Assembly (NCBI GenBank): GCA_011524535.1
Contig: WTKD01000005.1
Coordinates: 1 to 64,000 of the forward strand
Source: Spirochaetaceae bacterium
GTDB taxonomy: Bacteria; Spirochaetota; Spirochaetia; WTKD01
DNA length: 64,000 nucleotides
Direction of reading: 5' to 3'
Shown piece by piece: positions 56,340 through 64,000 of this stretch. Numbering within the stretch: position 1 is the first letter of the stretch; every line of letters starts with the position of its first letter. The notes beneath the pieces are model-generated. The model saw only the letters and a list, made by a program, of their open reading frames with translations. It searched no databases and was not told the DNA's origin. The position numbers were made by a program, and so were the translations under genes.

Positions 56340-57198
56340 TTCTTCGAAAAAACCTCAGCAAAACTTCCATAGGATCTTCATCGCCTCCTAGGCTAACGTA
56401 CAAAACTCCAAGCTTTGTGCATGTTTTGATCCATTGTTGATGCTTTTTATTCCAATATTCTTGCATACCTTGGCGATAATGTATCGATCCAGTAAAAAGA
56501 TGCGTTTTCACACTCGTCTCGGAGTCAATGATTGGTATCGTGCCTACGTTTGATAATTTTCCAAGAACGTCATCATTTATTTTTATGGCGATAACCGTGT
56601 GCTTTTTTACCAACAAACTGAGATCACGCTCGTATTGTTCTGTCTTAAAATCAGAAATAATGACGCAAACACCCCGCTTTTTCAGAAAACGATTTGTCAT
56701 CCGAAGTGCTTTGTCGAGGCGTGTCCCTGCGTTTTTTTTCGAAAGTTTCTCAAACAAGGACACTATATTAAGTATATGTCTATAATCTTTTCGTGGAGGA
56801 TAAAATTTTTCGATTGCATCCCCAAAAAACAGAGCTCCAACTTTATCACTATTGCTGCACGCAGCAAGTGCCAACAGTGTTAGGACCTGGGATGTAATTT
56901 CGATGGTTTGGGTCTCTCCGTGAGAAAAAAATATCGATGCGGAAATATCTACGATGAAAAAGAGCGTTACCTCGCGTTCTTCTTTGAATACTTTTGTATG
57001 AGGGATTTGCCTTCGCGCAGTCACGTTCCAATCCATGAGCCGTACGGGGTCACCGTAACTGTATTCTCGGGTCTCGTCGAACTCAACCCCTCTCCCTCTA
57101 AAAATGGATCTATAGTTTCCCGCGATGATACCGCGTACCATTCGTTCTGCCAACAAAAACAATCGTCTTAATTTTGGGTTTTTTGCTAGCAACCGCAT
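56329..57198 (-). CDS. DUF58 domain protein
   Basis: The 289-residue protein has the DUF58 signature near the N-terminus (FRGRGVEFDETREYSYGDPV, then LMDWNVTARR) and a VWA-like half (LFFIVDISASIFF near 80-92) with an incomplete MIDAS. DUF58 proteins are usually encoded with MoxR ATPases and are thought to be their partners in assembling or activating complexes with VWA proteins. It follows moxR by seven bases. Confidence 0.92.
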   Translation of the reverse strand: MRLLAKNPKLRRLFLLAERMVRGIIAGNYRSIFRGRGVEFDETREYSYGDPVRLMDWNVTARRQIPHTKVFKEEREVTLFFIVDISASIFFSHGETQTIEITSQVLTLLALAACSNSDKVGALFFGDAIEKFYPPRKDYRHILNIVSLFEKLSKKNAGTRLDKALRMTNRFLKKRGVCVIISDFKTEQYERDLSLLVKKHTVIAIKINDDVLGKLSNVGTIPIIDSETSVKTHLFTGSIHYRQGMQEYWNKKHQQWIKTCTKLGVLYVSLGGDEDPMEVLLRFFRRNVQ

Positions 57199-57205
57199 GT
57201 TGTTC

Positions 57206-58192
57206 CTAGGGTAAAGCTATCGAAGCAAGAATTTTTTCAAGTATTTCGTCAACACTGAGCCCTTCTGCCTCAGCTTCATAAGAAAGCACTATTCTGTGTC
57301 GTAGGACGGATCGTGCAACACTTTTTACATCTTCAGGGAGAACATAATTCCGCTTATTGTAGATAGCTTGGACTCGGGCACAACGTATAAGCGCTAGCGA
57401 GGCCCTGGGCGAGGCACCAAATTCTATCAATCTTGCAAACAGTCCTTGTTTATGTTCGCTTGGGCGGGTCAAATTTACCACTTGTACAGCATACTGTGCC
57501 ACGCGATCATCCACATGGATCCCTTCCAAGATTCTCTGTACCTGCAAGATCGTATTAGTGCTTACCACTTTCTGGATACGCTGAGGGTTTTCTATCGCAT
57601 GTTTTTTAATGATGGCCATCTCTTCCTCTTCACTCGGATAGCCAATCGTCAGTTTCATAACAAATCGATCGAGTTCTGCCTCGGGTAACACATAGGTTCC
57701 TTCCTGTTCGATAGGGTTTTGAGAAGCAAGTACAAAAAACGGATCGGGAAGGATCAATGTCTGCGTCCCGATGCTCACCTGACCTTCTTCCATTGCCTCA
57801 AGTAATGCAGCTTGGACCTTTGCTGGAGCACGATTGATTTCGTCCGCGAGGACGATGTTTGAGAATATTGGCCCTCTGCGAATAATAAAATCTGTTTTTT
57901 CCGGTCGATACATCATCCCGCCGGTAATATCAGCAGGGAGTAAGTCCGGCGTAAACTGTATTCTAGAAAAACTTGCATCTATCGTCTGGGCAATAGATTT
58001 AATAATCATCGTCTTTGCAAGTCCCGGCGCCCCCTCAAGCAGCACATGTCCTTTCACAAGTAATCCAATAATCAGTCCCCGCACAATATGTTTCTGACCA
58101 ACAATGTATTTTTGTATCTCGGTTTCAAGGAGAGACAACATCTCCGATGTTTGTTCTATATCTTTTTGAGGAATGCTTCCGTATGCGTTCAT
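57206..58192 (-). CDS. moxR: MoxR-type AAA+ ATPase
   Basis: The 328-residue ATPase has Walker A GAPGLAKT at 54-61, the TPDLLPADITGG block, Walker B VLADEINRAPAKVQAALLEAM, and sensor ASQNPIEQEGTYVLPEAELDRF; these are standard for MoxR. MoxR proteins are chaperone-like and act with VWA partners. An ATG at 58190-58192 lies one base after the argJ stop and was chosen; two upstream ATGs would overlap argJ by up to 82 bases. It is the second gene of an operon headed by argJ. Confidence 0.94.
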   Translation of the reverse strand: MNAYGSIPQKDIEQTSEMLSLLETEIQKYIVGQKHIVRGLIIGLLVKGHVLLEGAPGLAKTMIIKSIAQTIDASFSRIQFTPDLLPADITGGMMYRPEKTDFIIRRGPIFSNIVLADEINRAPAKVQAALLEAMEEGQVSIGTQTLILPDPFFVLASQNPIEQEGTYVLPEAELDRFVMKLTIGYPSEEEEMAIIKKHAIENPQRIQKVVSTNTILQVQRILEGIHVDDRVAQYAVQVVNLTRPSEHKQGLFARLIEFGASPRASLALIRCARVQAIYNKRNYVLPEDVKSVARSVLRHRIVLSYEAEAEGLSVDEILEKILASIALP

Positions 58193-58193
58193 G

Positions 58194-59459
58194 TCAGGAT
58201 CGGTACTCTGCATTAATACTAACATATTCTTGAGATAAATCAGACCCGATGATCTGCGCTTGTTCATCTCCAGCATCCAAATCTATAACTATATCCACAT
58301 TCCCCTTGTTTTCGGGAAAAGCAAGAGTCGAATCCTGTTGCATGGATCTAAGATAGTCACCTAGTTTCTTTTCAAGTGTTTGATTTAACAGGGTTTTTCC
58401 CTCTTGAAAAACCAATGTCTCTCCCAAAAACACGCTGGTGTTATGCACCAAGGCTTGGTCTTCGGTCGATTTTCCTATCGCCATGAGAATCCTACCAACA
58501 TTTGGATCGTTTCCATATATTGCAGATTTTACAAGTAGTGAATTTGCCACTCCACGAGATATTTGCCTCGCAATCTCTGTAGACGGAGCCCTTTTTGTGG
58601 TTACTTTTATAACATGTGTCGTACCTTCACCATTTTGTACAATATCGGTAGCCATCTTCTGTGACATAGCCTCCAAAGCGGAAAAAAAGGTGTTTTCATC
58701 AACTCCATGGTAACGATTAGAACTAAGGAATAACACGGAATCACTCGTACTCGTGTCGGAATCTATTGATATGGTGTTAAAACTCTTGGACGCTGATTCG
58801 ACTAGCATGGTTTGCATGCTTTCTCTTGGTAATGCGACGTCCGTAAAAATAAACACCAGCATCGTAGCCATATTTGGCTCAACCATTCCCGCTCCCTTGG
58901 CCACCATGCATATACTACTACCATCATCAAAACTATGTCGTAATAATTTTGGATACCGATCGGTGGTCTTTATTGCCTGAGCAAAATCGAGAACATCGTG
59001 ATTTTCTGCCAAAGATAGGGCGCGAATAGTTGTATTCATTTCATCAACGGGCAACCTCCAACCAATAATTCCCGTTGAAATCGATAGGCATTCTTCGCGG
59101 GGAACTTCCAATAAGGTTCCAACCGATTCTGTGATCGACTCAGCATCGGCATAGCCCGTGCCAACCAGTACGTTTGAAAGGCAATTATTGACATGTATAG
59201 CGCGCCAATTCTTTTCCTTCATGCGCTCACGCAAAAGTATGATCGACGCTCCAGGAAAAGCATTTTTTGTTGTAATAGCAGCAAAAGAAGGGGTTGATTC
59301 TTTAAGATACACAAGGCTACCCGATAAACTGTACACATGCTCTCCTCCTTTCTCTCTCGGAGAAAAAGAAAGGCGATAGGTTTGACAATGAAACCCACGA
59401 GGCCACAGTGATATTGTGCGTAGATGCTCTAAATATGCAGCCTCAGAATTATAGACCAT
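58194..59459 (-). CDS. argJ: Bifunctional ornithine acetyltransferase / N-acetylglutamate synthase
   Basis: ArgJ makes acetylglutamate and moves the acetyl group from acetylornithine to glutamate in arginine synthesis. The 421-residue protein has the self-cleavage site with its catalytic threonine in KGAGMVEPNMATML (near residue 198), the SFNTISIDSDTSTSDS block and GNDPNVGRILMAIGKS. The chain is cut before Thr into two subunits. It starts with an ATG six bases after a strong -10 and has no leader. Its placement ahead of moxR and the bat genes ties an amino-acid gene to that operon. Confidence 0.96.
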   Translation of the reverse strand: MVYNSEAAYLEHLRTISLWPRGFHCQTYRLSFSPREKGGEHVYSLSGSLVYLKESTPSFAAITTKNAFPGASIILLRERMKEKNWRAIHVNNCLSNVLVGTGYADAESITESVGTLLEVPREECLSISTGIIGWRLPVDEMNTTIRALSLAENHDVLDFAQAIKTTDRYPKLLRHSFDDGSSICMVAKGAGMVEPNMATMLVFIFTDVALPRESMQTMLVESASKSFNTISIDSDTSTSDSVLFLSSNRYHGVDENTFFSALEAMSQKMATDIVQNGEGTTHVIKVTTKRAPSTEIARQISRGVANSLLVKSAIYGNDPNVGRILMAIGKSTEDQALVHNTSVFLGETLVFQEGKTLLNQTLEKKLGDYLRSMQQDSTLAFPENKGNVDIVIDLDAGDEQAQIIGSDLSQEYVSINAEYRS

Positions 59460-59465
59460 GCATTA

Positions 59466-59494
59466 GTTATACAGCAAGAAGCAAGCGAACTCAA
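59466..59494 (-). promoter_or_regulatory. Promoter of argJ and the bat operon (leaderless)
   Basis: On the minus strand TTGAGT (59489-59494) and TATAAC (59466-59471) are 17 bases apart. Six bases (TAATGC) then lead to the ATG, so transcription should start at, or within a base of, the A of the start codon. Confidence 0.7.
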
Positions 59495-59579
59495 GCTCAG
59501 ATGTTTTTTGGTATCTATGATCATAGATTATATGCTGGCACATCAGGTTTTTCATTATATCGCCAGACGTACTGTTCGG

Positions 59580-59607
59580 TTGTCATTGTATTACTAGTTG
59601 GTATACT
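59580..59607 (+). promoter_or_regulatory. Probable promoter of the SMUG1 gene
   Basis: TTGTCA (59580-59585) and TATACT (59602-59607) are 16 bases apart. The transcription start would be near 59614, about 15 bases before the ATG at 59629, with no Shine-Dalgarno site in between. Confidence 0.55.
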
Positions 59608-59628
59608 GGATTAATAGCCTTACTCATC

Positions 59629-60378
59629 ATGGATATTTCGCTTCTCTCATCTATATTTTCTCAGCAATCTGATGATCTATCCGCATGTAATTATGCTCCC
59701 TATAAGGTATACAATCCACTTGTATACGCGCGCGAACCCTTTGAGCGCTATTTACAACAATCAAAAGGAGCCTCTATTGAAACCATCTATTTCGGTATGA
59801 ATCCAGGCCCTTGGGGAATGGCTCAGACGGGAGTACCCTTTGGAGAAATAGAATCGGTTACCCAGTGGATGGGAATTTCTGGAAAAATAGATATGCCGGA
59901 AGCCCCCATCGAAAAACGTCCTATCCTGGGATATGCAGCTACCCGTCGGGAGGTGAGTGGTATGCGATTATGGAATCTTTTTAAAGAACTGTATGGAGAG
60001 GCTCCCCGATTCTTCAGAAAAAGCACAGTACTAAATTATTGTCCCTTATTATTTTTTGACGAATCGACCAAGAACATAACCCCAGCCACACTCCCAAAAC
60101 AGATACGTTCAGCCGTTGAACTCATTTGTGATAACACTCTTTCTAAAATCATACGATTGCTGGATCCAAAAAATTGCGTTGCTATTGGCAGATACGTAGA
60201 AAAGCGACTTCTTTCCATCCTAGGCCTCGAAAAGAAGCCAAAAGAATATAGCGATACGAATGAGCCATCTATCTTTCATATTCCCCATCCAAGTCCTGCA
60301 AACCCACAGGCAAACAGAGATTGGTCGAGTCAATGCAAGATAATTCTGGCTGATATACTACCACAGCAGTCATTGTAA
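59629..60378 (+). CDS. SMUG1-type uracil-DNA glycosylase
   Basis: SMUG1 removes uracil and oxidised pyrimidines such as 5-hydroxymethyluracil from DNA in base excision repair. The 249-residue protein has both catalytic motifs: GMNPGPWGMAQTGVPFG at about 56-72 (with the catalytic asparagine of the G-M-N-P-G loop) and HPSPANPQANRDW near 223-235. SMUG1 is typical of vertebrates but occurs in scattered bacteria. It is monocistronic, and its end is 17 bases from the convergent nuclease-like gene. Confidence 0.94.
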   Translation: MDISLLSSIFSQQSDDLSACNYAPYKVYNPLVYAREPFERYLQQSKGASIETIYFGMNPGPWGMAQTGVPFGEIESVTQWMGISGKIDMPEAPIEKRPILGYAATRREVSGMRLWNLFKELYGEAPRFFRKSTVLNYCPLLFFDESTKNITPATLPKQIRSAVELICDNTLSKIIRLLDPKNCVAIGRYVEKRLLSILGLEKKPKEYSDTNEPSIFHIPHPSPANPQANRDWSSQCKIILADILPQQSL

Positions 60379-60395
60379 ATTTCTCTACAGACGAA

Positions 60396-61421
60396 TTAAT
60401 CTCTCTCTATGCGTTTCTTTCTCAAGACAAGCAAGGCTGGGAAATGATCGGAATATCCGCGAAGTCCCGGATTTCGATGCCACGATCGTGGAGCACCCTC
60501 ACGCGTAACCATATCACCGGTGAACATGTATTCCCCCTCCACAATTTCGTATAGATCTAACATCGTATGCGAAAGAAAAATTCCATCTATATGACTCCAT
60601 TCGCCATCATACCAATAACTTCCTGGATCACTCGAACCAAAAGGAGTAACAAAGAATACATCCGATAAAAATTTGCCCCTTGTATAGTCTTCTACGGATT
60701 GCGAAACCGCGATGCCATGCACAAGTGGAATTCCCTTTTTATCCCAGTCTATCAAGGGCATAAATGCACCCGATGTCTCGGTAAAATCTTCGTTATAATC
60801 ACCAAGTATTACGATCGATTCTGTCCCAGACCGGAACAGTTCCCGTGCGCGCGAATATGCAAGGCTTGCCTGCTCCGCACGGATATGAGCCGATTTCTCG
60901 CCATCCCGCTTGGATTTCCAATGGTTAACCAAAAAAGCGATCCTTTCTTCGTCCACCAATATATGCGCCTCGAGTATCCCTCGAATACTCGTCCCTCCAT
61001 GCACATATAGCGAATGTTCATAAATAGCCTCTATTGGATAGCGAGACAATATACCCGTTTGTATTGCAGAATTGGGAAAATTACTCACAGACATATACCG
61101 ATACGGTCCATGATCAAGAAGGTCTCCCAAATCTTTTAGTACTTTTATATTTTCGATTTCTTGCAAGGAAATAATATCCGCATCCATCATATCAAGCACC
61201 GCGACAATACGAGCACGTTTCTCTTGGTACAAAACCTGATTCCAGTCCTTCCCAGGAAGAAATATAGGATATTCGGTTCCATTGTGTTCCGCATCAAATA
61301 AATTTTCTACGTTATAACTGACTATTCGAAGGTAATCTTTTTGACCAAGGGAACAGGCGGAACAAAAACAAAATACCCCTCCTAAACACACCATAAACCA
61401 AAATACATGCACACGCTTCAT
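60396..61421 (-). CDS. Lipoprotein of the endonuclease/exonuclease/phosphatase family
   Basis: The ATG at 61419-61421 gives 341 residues. The N-terminal signal ends in FCSACS, with a probable acylated cysteine near residue 23. The catalytic domain has the family motifs YNVENLFD, ISLQEIENI, LVNHWKSKRDG, LGDYNEDF and a late GYSDHFPALLV, the magnesium and His-Asp set of DNase I-like enzymes. It may cut nucleic acid or a phosphodiester outside the inner membrane; the substrate is unknown. An alternative start lies five codons upstream. Confidence 0.87.
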   Translation of the reverse strand: MKRVHVFWFMVCLGGVFCFCSACSLGQKDYLRIVSYNVENLFDAEHNGTEYPIFLPGKDWNQVLYQEKRARIVAVLDMMDADIISLQEIENIKVLKDLGDLLDHGPYRYMSVSNFPNSAIQTGILSRYPIEAIYEHSLYVHGGTSIRGILEAHILVDEERIAFLVNHWKSKRDGEKSAHIRAEQASLAYSRARELFRSGTESIVILGDYNEDFTETSGAFMPLIDWDKKGIPLVHGIAVSQSVEDYTRGKFLSDVFFVTPFGSSDPGSYWYDGEWSHIDGIFLSHTMLDLYEIVEGEYMFTGDMVTREGAPRSWHRNPGLRGYSDHFPALLVLRKKRIERD

Positions 61422-61522
61422 AGATGTATGACGCACACAGAATTAGATGCACGTTACTCAAAGACTATTGAACTTATCTTAGAAATCCATGCCTACTGAC
61501 ATATATTGCGCGATGAAAAGCC

Positions 61523-62116
61523 TTATAGATCTAATTCACTTCTGTTAGAAACAATGCGACTGATGAGACCATATTCCAATGCTTCTTTTGCATTCATCCA
61601 ATAATCTCTGTCGGTATCAATACAAACTTTTTCAAAGGGTTGCCCCGTTGAATCGGCGATAAGTCTGTTGAGTTTTTCTTTTGTCTTTTCTATTTCTTTT
61701 GCATGAATTTCGATGTCGGTTGCCACCCCGCGAAGCCCCGTCAATGGCTGATGTATAAGGAAGCGAGAATTTGGTAACCCAACGCGTTTTTCCGGATTTC
61801 CAGTTAAGAGAATGAGTGCGGCCGCACTTGCGATCAACCCCATACCAAGTAGATATACCGGTGGAGATACAAATCTGATCATATCGTAGATTGCAAATCC
61901 TGCATCTACATCACCCCCAGGCGAATCAATGAGTACAAGGATAGGTTTCTTTTTGTCATCGGACTCGAGGACCAATAATTTATTTACCGCTTGTTCTGCT
62001 AACTCATGATTTATTTCACCAGAAATAAATAGCGTTCTTGTCTTGAGAGATTTCTCAAGAAGAGAATCAGTCTTTGCCTTGCCTTGTTCTGCACTATATT
62101 CATCTAGAATTTTCAT
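61523..62116 (-). CDS. clpP: ATP-dependent Clp protease proteolytic subunit
   Basis: ClpP forms the barrel chamber that degrades proteins fed by Clp ATPases. The 197-residue protein has the catalytic triad Ser97 (GLIASAAAL), His122 (RFLIHQPL) and Asp171 (DTDRDYWM), at exactly the E. coli mature numbering. Chamber residues (LVLIDSPGGDVDAG) are normal. An upstream ATG at 62161 would add a hydrophobic segment and lie inside the promoter, so it was rejected. The chosen ATG is seven bases after the -10. Alanines replace the usual Met-Gly after Ser97, which suggests a divergent ClpP type. Confidence 0.93.
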   Translation of the reverse strand: MKILDEYSAEQGKAKTDSLLEKSLKTRTLFISGEINHELAEQAVNKLLVLESDDKKKPILVLIDSPGGDVDAGFAIYDMIRFVSPPVYLLGMGLIASAAALILLTGNPEKRVGLPNSRFLIHQPLTGLRGVATDIEIHAKEIEKTKEKLNRLIADSTGQPFEKVCIDTDRDYWMNAKEALEYGLISRIVSNRSELDL

Positions 62117-62122
62117 ATACGC

Positions 62123-62128
62123 TATGAT
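62123..62128 (+). promoter_or_regulatory. -10 box of era, overlapping the clpP -10
   Basis: TATGAT on the plus strand overlaps the opposite-strand TATCAT almost exactly, giving a symmetric CTATGATAG core. Era transcription would start near 62135, about 11 bases before its ATG at 62146. A weak TTCATC (62099-62104) is the best -35 candidate. Confidence 0.45.
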
Positions 62129-62152
62129 AGGTAGAAAAAGCAGTAATGCCAA
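62124..62152 (-). promoter_or_regulatory. Promoter of clpP (leaderless)
   Basis: On the minus strand TTGGCA (62147-62152) and TATCAT (62124-62129) are 17 bases apart, five of six consensus bases each. Seven bases then separate the -10 from the ATG at 62116, which places the transcription start at about the start codon. The -35 falls in the first codons of era. Confidence 0.7.
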
Positions 62153-63051
62153 GAAAAACATTCCGTGCAGGCTTCATTACATTGATCGGGAGACCTTCAA
62201 CTGGGAAGTCTACGTTCCTGAACGAAGTGTTGGACCAGAAGGTATCCATTGTATCACCCTATCCCCAATCGACTCGAAATCTAATTCGAGGCATTCATAA
62301 TCTTGAAAACGGACAACTGGTATTTGTGGACACACCCGGATTCCATTTGTCGAACAAGCGTTTCAACAAGCGCCTCACCTCGCTTCTCTACCACGCCCTC
62401 GACTCTGTAGACTTGCAGCTATATTTTGTCGATGCAACACGAAAACTGGGAACAGAAGATGAGCAGATCCAAAAACTCATCGAAGGAAATAATACACCCA
62501 GCATTGTAATAATAAACAAATGTGACATAGCCCCCCCGGAAAAAATTATTAACCTCCAGAAATATTTCAAAGAAAAGGATTGGGTAAAAGAAATATTTGC
62601 AATCAGCGCTCTAACACATGGCGGTATCCCAAATCTTCTGAGTCATATTGAAAATGCCCTTCCTATCCACCCTCCCTACTATCCCGACACGGTGTATACC
62701 GACCAACATCCATCGTTGCGTATCACCGAAATTATACGCCACACATGCTGGGAAAATTTCAAACAAGAAATTCCTTATGCATTGTATGTCGAAATAGAAA
62801 AAAGCCTCGTACATAAGGACGATAACAATGAAATTACATCGGTTGATCTTGATGTGATTATTTATGTAGACAGCAAAAGTCATATTCCAATCGTAGTGGG
62901 CAAAAAGGGTAGCCAAATAAAAAAGCTTCGCGAATCGAGTTCAAAAATATTGAAAAATGTATTCCCCTATCCTATCGAACTACATCTCCAATGCAAACAA
63001 AAGCCAAAATGGCGAACAAATTCAGCCGTGTTGAATAAAACCATCTATTGA
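62146..63051 (+). CDS. era: GTPase Era
   Basis: Era is a GTPase needed for late maturation of the 30S subunit and 16S rRNA 3' end. The 301-residue protein has G1 GRPSTGKST at 15-23, G3 DTPGFH near 62-67, G4 NKCD near 123-126, and a G5-like SALTHGG. The C-terminal KH domain carries VVGKKGSQIKKLRESS near 251-266, which binds the GAUCACCUCC stretch of 16S rRNA in other bacteria. The leader has no clear ribosome site. It is divergent from clpP by 29 bases and converges with rpiA. Confidence 0.97.
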   Translation: MPRKTFRAGFITLIGRPSTGKSTFLNEVLDQKVSIVSPYPQSTRNLIRGIHNLENGQLVFVDTPGFHLSNKRFNKRLTSLLYHALDSVDLQLYFVDATRKLGTEDEQIQKLIEGNNTPSIVIINKCDIAPPEKIINLQKYFKEKDWVKEIFAISALTHGGIPNLLSHIENALPIHPPYYPDTVYTDQHPSLRITEIIRHTCWENFKQEIPYALYVEIEKSLVHKDDNNEITSVDLDVIIYVDSKSHIPIVVGKKGSQIKKLRESSSKILKNVFPYPIELHLQCKQKPKWRTNSAVLNKTIY

Positions 63052-63070
63052 TATCTTGTGGCAAAGGGTA

Positions 63071-63787
63071 TCACCAAGAAATTTTTCTTGCTTCTGTGTT
63101 TGTTCCGTTGTGCACTAAATACGTGTAACTTCTTTCCACGAACAATCCGTGCGCAAGAACATAGGGTTCATTTGACAACAGAGTCGCCAGCCGTTTTGGA
63201 TCTTTGATCGTATCGTATTGTATGTCGAGTATGACAGCTGCGTTTTCGGTGCGAGCTGGTCCAAATATCCTATCTCCACGCCGCAATGTTATCGCTTTTT
63301 TCTCACACCCAACGAGCTTTGAAAGGGAATCTATAGCAATGGTAACCGAGTAAGGAGGAACTTCCACCGGTAATGGGACGGTCAGACTGTCTATTTCTTT
63401 TTCATCGGTGATAAGAATAAGGTATTCTGTCGATACCTGTGCAAGTATTTTTTCCCTCAGCAGAGCTCCCCCACCTCCCTTGATCATCGCTCCACGAGCA
63501 TCGATTTGATCCGCACCATCGACGGTAAGGTCGAGGCATACATCATTGGGTTCGATTTGTTCCAATGAGCAAACCGGCAATTGCAAGGCAGTGCATCTGT
63601 GGAGCGTATCTTCACTGGTTACAAAAAACGTACAATCGTGAAGATCATTAATACGCTGAGACAATGCTTTCAGAAAATATGCCACCGTGCTGCCAGTGCC
63701 AAGTCCGATCCGCATACCGTTTGACACATATGAATCGCATGCGTAACTAGCAAGAAAGTTCTTTTTATCTTCAATTAATGTCGACAT
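63071..63787 (-). CDS. rpiA: Ribose-5-phosphate isomerase A
   Basis: RpiA interconverts ribose-5-phosphate and ribulose-5-phosphate in the pentose phosphate pathway. The 238-residue protein has the family blocks GLGTGSTVAYFLKAL (about 28-42), DLTVDGADQID (about 86-96), the active-site IKGGGGALLREKI (about 100-112) with its catalytic Glu, and GDRIFGPART near the C-terminus. It begins four bases after the lysS stop, so it is probably coupled to lysS on the same transcript. Confidence 0.96.
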   Translation of the reverse strand: MSTLIEDKKNFLASYACDSYVSNGMRIGLGTGSTVAYFLKALSQRINDLHDCTFFVTSEDTLHRCTALQLPVCSLEQIEPNDVCLDLTVDGADQIDARGAMIKGGGGALLREKILAQVSTEYLILITDEKEIDSLTVPLPVEVPPYSVTIAIDSLSKLVGCEKKAITLRRGDRIFGPARTENAAVILDIQYDTIKDPKRLATLLSNEPYVLAHGLFVERSYTYLVHNGTNTEARKISW

Positions 63788-63791
63788 TGCT

Positions 63792-64000
63792 TTATTCCGC
63801 GCGTTGCAGAAGGGTCAATATCTTCTCTTTACCCAAAAGTTCCATAAATCCCGCCAGTCGTGGCCCTTGGTCACGTCCTATCAAATACTGATACAAACCA
63901 ACACATAATTGTTTTATCGGTACTTCACAATCAGCACTTATTCGATGCAATAATTCGGTGTATCGCTTGGTTACTAACCCATCCGCTTCGTCTTCTAATA
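63792..64000 (-). CDS. lysS: Lysyl-tRNA synthetase, class I, C-terminal end
   Basis: The gene enters from beyond base 64000. The last 68 codons or so are in view and end with the stop at 63792-63794. The C-terminal sequence CVGLYQYLIGRDQGPRLAGF followed by MELLGKEKIL matches the end of the class I enzymes (archaeal type), which spirochaetes use in place of the common class II LysRS. The conserved G-x-x-x-GPR-x-x-x-F pattern supports this. The catalytic domain (HIGH and KMSKS) is outside the window. The stop is four bases before rpiA. Confidence 0.82.
   Translation of the reverse strand, partial: LEDEADGLVTKRYTELLHRISADCEVPIKQLCVGLYQYLIGRDQGPRLAGFMELLGKEKILTLLQRAE

Noticed and set aside
59408-59614. 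68-codon open frame on the plus strand over the argJ start
   Set aside because: It overlaps the promoters of argJ and SMUG1, lacks a ribosome site and looks non-coding in composition.
62043-62300. 85-codon open frame crossing clpP and era on the plus strand
   Set aside because: It overlaps both conserved genes in another frame and has no independent support.
63052-63090. Terminator hairpin between era and rpiA
   Set aside because: CTTGTGG and CACCAAG look like stem arms but do not pair when read as a reverse complement, and no T-run follows.
1-64000. CRISPR array, prophage, insertion sequence or integron
   Set aside because: I saw no regular direct repeats with spacers, no transposase or integrase reading frames and no terminal repeats. 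All regions read as normal chromosomal genes.

Overview
The window is a gene-dense stretch of a spirochaete chromosome of moderate GC content. The exact genus cannot be read from the sequence. The evidence is the order tRNA-Thr, tRNA-Trp, secE, nusG, rplK, rplA, rplJ, rplL, rpoB, rpoC, rpsL, rpsG; a class I (archaeal-type) lysyl-tRNA synthetase; asparagine at the RpoB position equivalent to E. coli 531, as reported for Borrelia and Treponema; an FabV-type enoyl reductase; a tandem pair of Maf/DUF115 glycosyltransferase-like genes; and a full bat (aerotolerance) operon. I see no phage, insertion sequence, CRISPR array or other obvious acquired island. No stretch longer than 300 bases lacks a gene.

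Layout. 1-11372 (minus strand): the transcription and translation operon, led by two tRNAs. 11489-15150 (minus): a 977-residue TPR-type protein and a small exported protein. 15382-22763 (plus): an outer-membrane operon of two predicted beta-barrel proteins, the second with an N-terminal FecR domain, followed by mutL, a phosphoesterase and a ParB-like protein. 22795-28409 (mostly minus): a lipoprotein, rpsU (with an apparent ATC start codon), recJ, a pyrimidine-nucleoside phosphorylase and recO, with a deoxyribonucleotidase gene on the plus strand. 28423-33002 (plus): lon, a VanY-like lipoprotein and a DUF1015 protein. 33529-39693 (plus): an acidic protein, two Maf genes and a membrane protein with a degenerate GGDEF domain. 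39721-46016 (minus): a GldA/F/G-type ABC exporter with a DUF4340 protein, then fabV and RNase Z. 46214-51139 (plus): hisD, folC, an NFACT protein, a DbpA-like RNA-binding protein and infA. 51163-59459 (minus): argJ, moxR, DUF58 and the bat genes. 59629-64000: SMUG1, a nuclease-like lipoprotein, clpP, era, rpiA and the end of lysS.

The first part makes the RNA polymerase and ribosome machinery. Several DNA repair proteins (MutL, RecJ, RecO, SMUG1) and proteolysis or ribosome-quality proteins (Lon, ClpP, NFACT, Era) follow. Cell-envelope systems dominate the rest.

The most unusual signals are regulatory. rpsU has a near-perfect Shine-Dalgarno sequence in front of ATC and no in-frame ATG, GTG or TTG at its N-terminus. 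Many genes that begin a transcription unit have a sigma70-type -10 box only about 5-10 bases before the start codon and no Shine-Dalgarno site, so they look leaderless: argJ, clpP, lon, infA and the DbpA-like gene. clpP and era appear to share one symmetric -10 element. RpoB and RpsL each carry a residue known elsewhere to give rifampicin or streptomycin resistance.

Start codons were adjusted by homology and ribosome-binding signals. Functions were assigned by reading motifs, without database searches.
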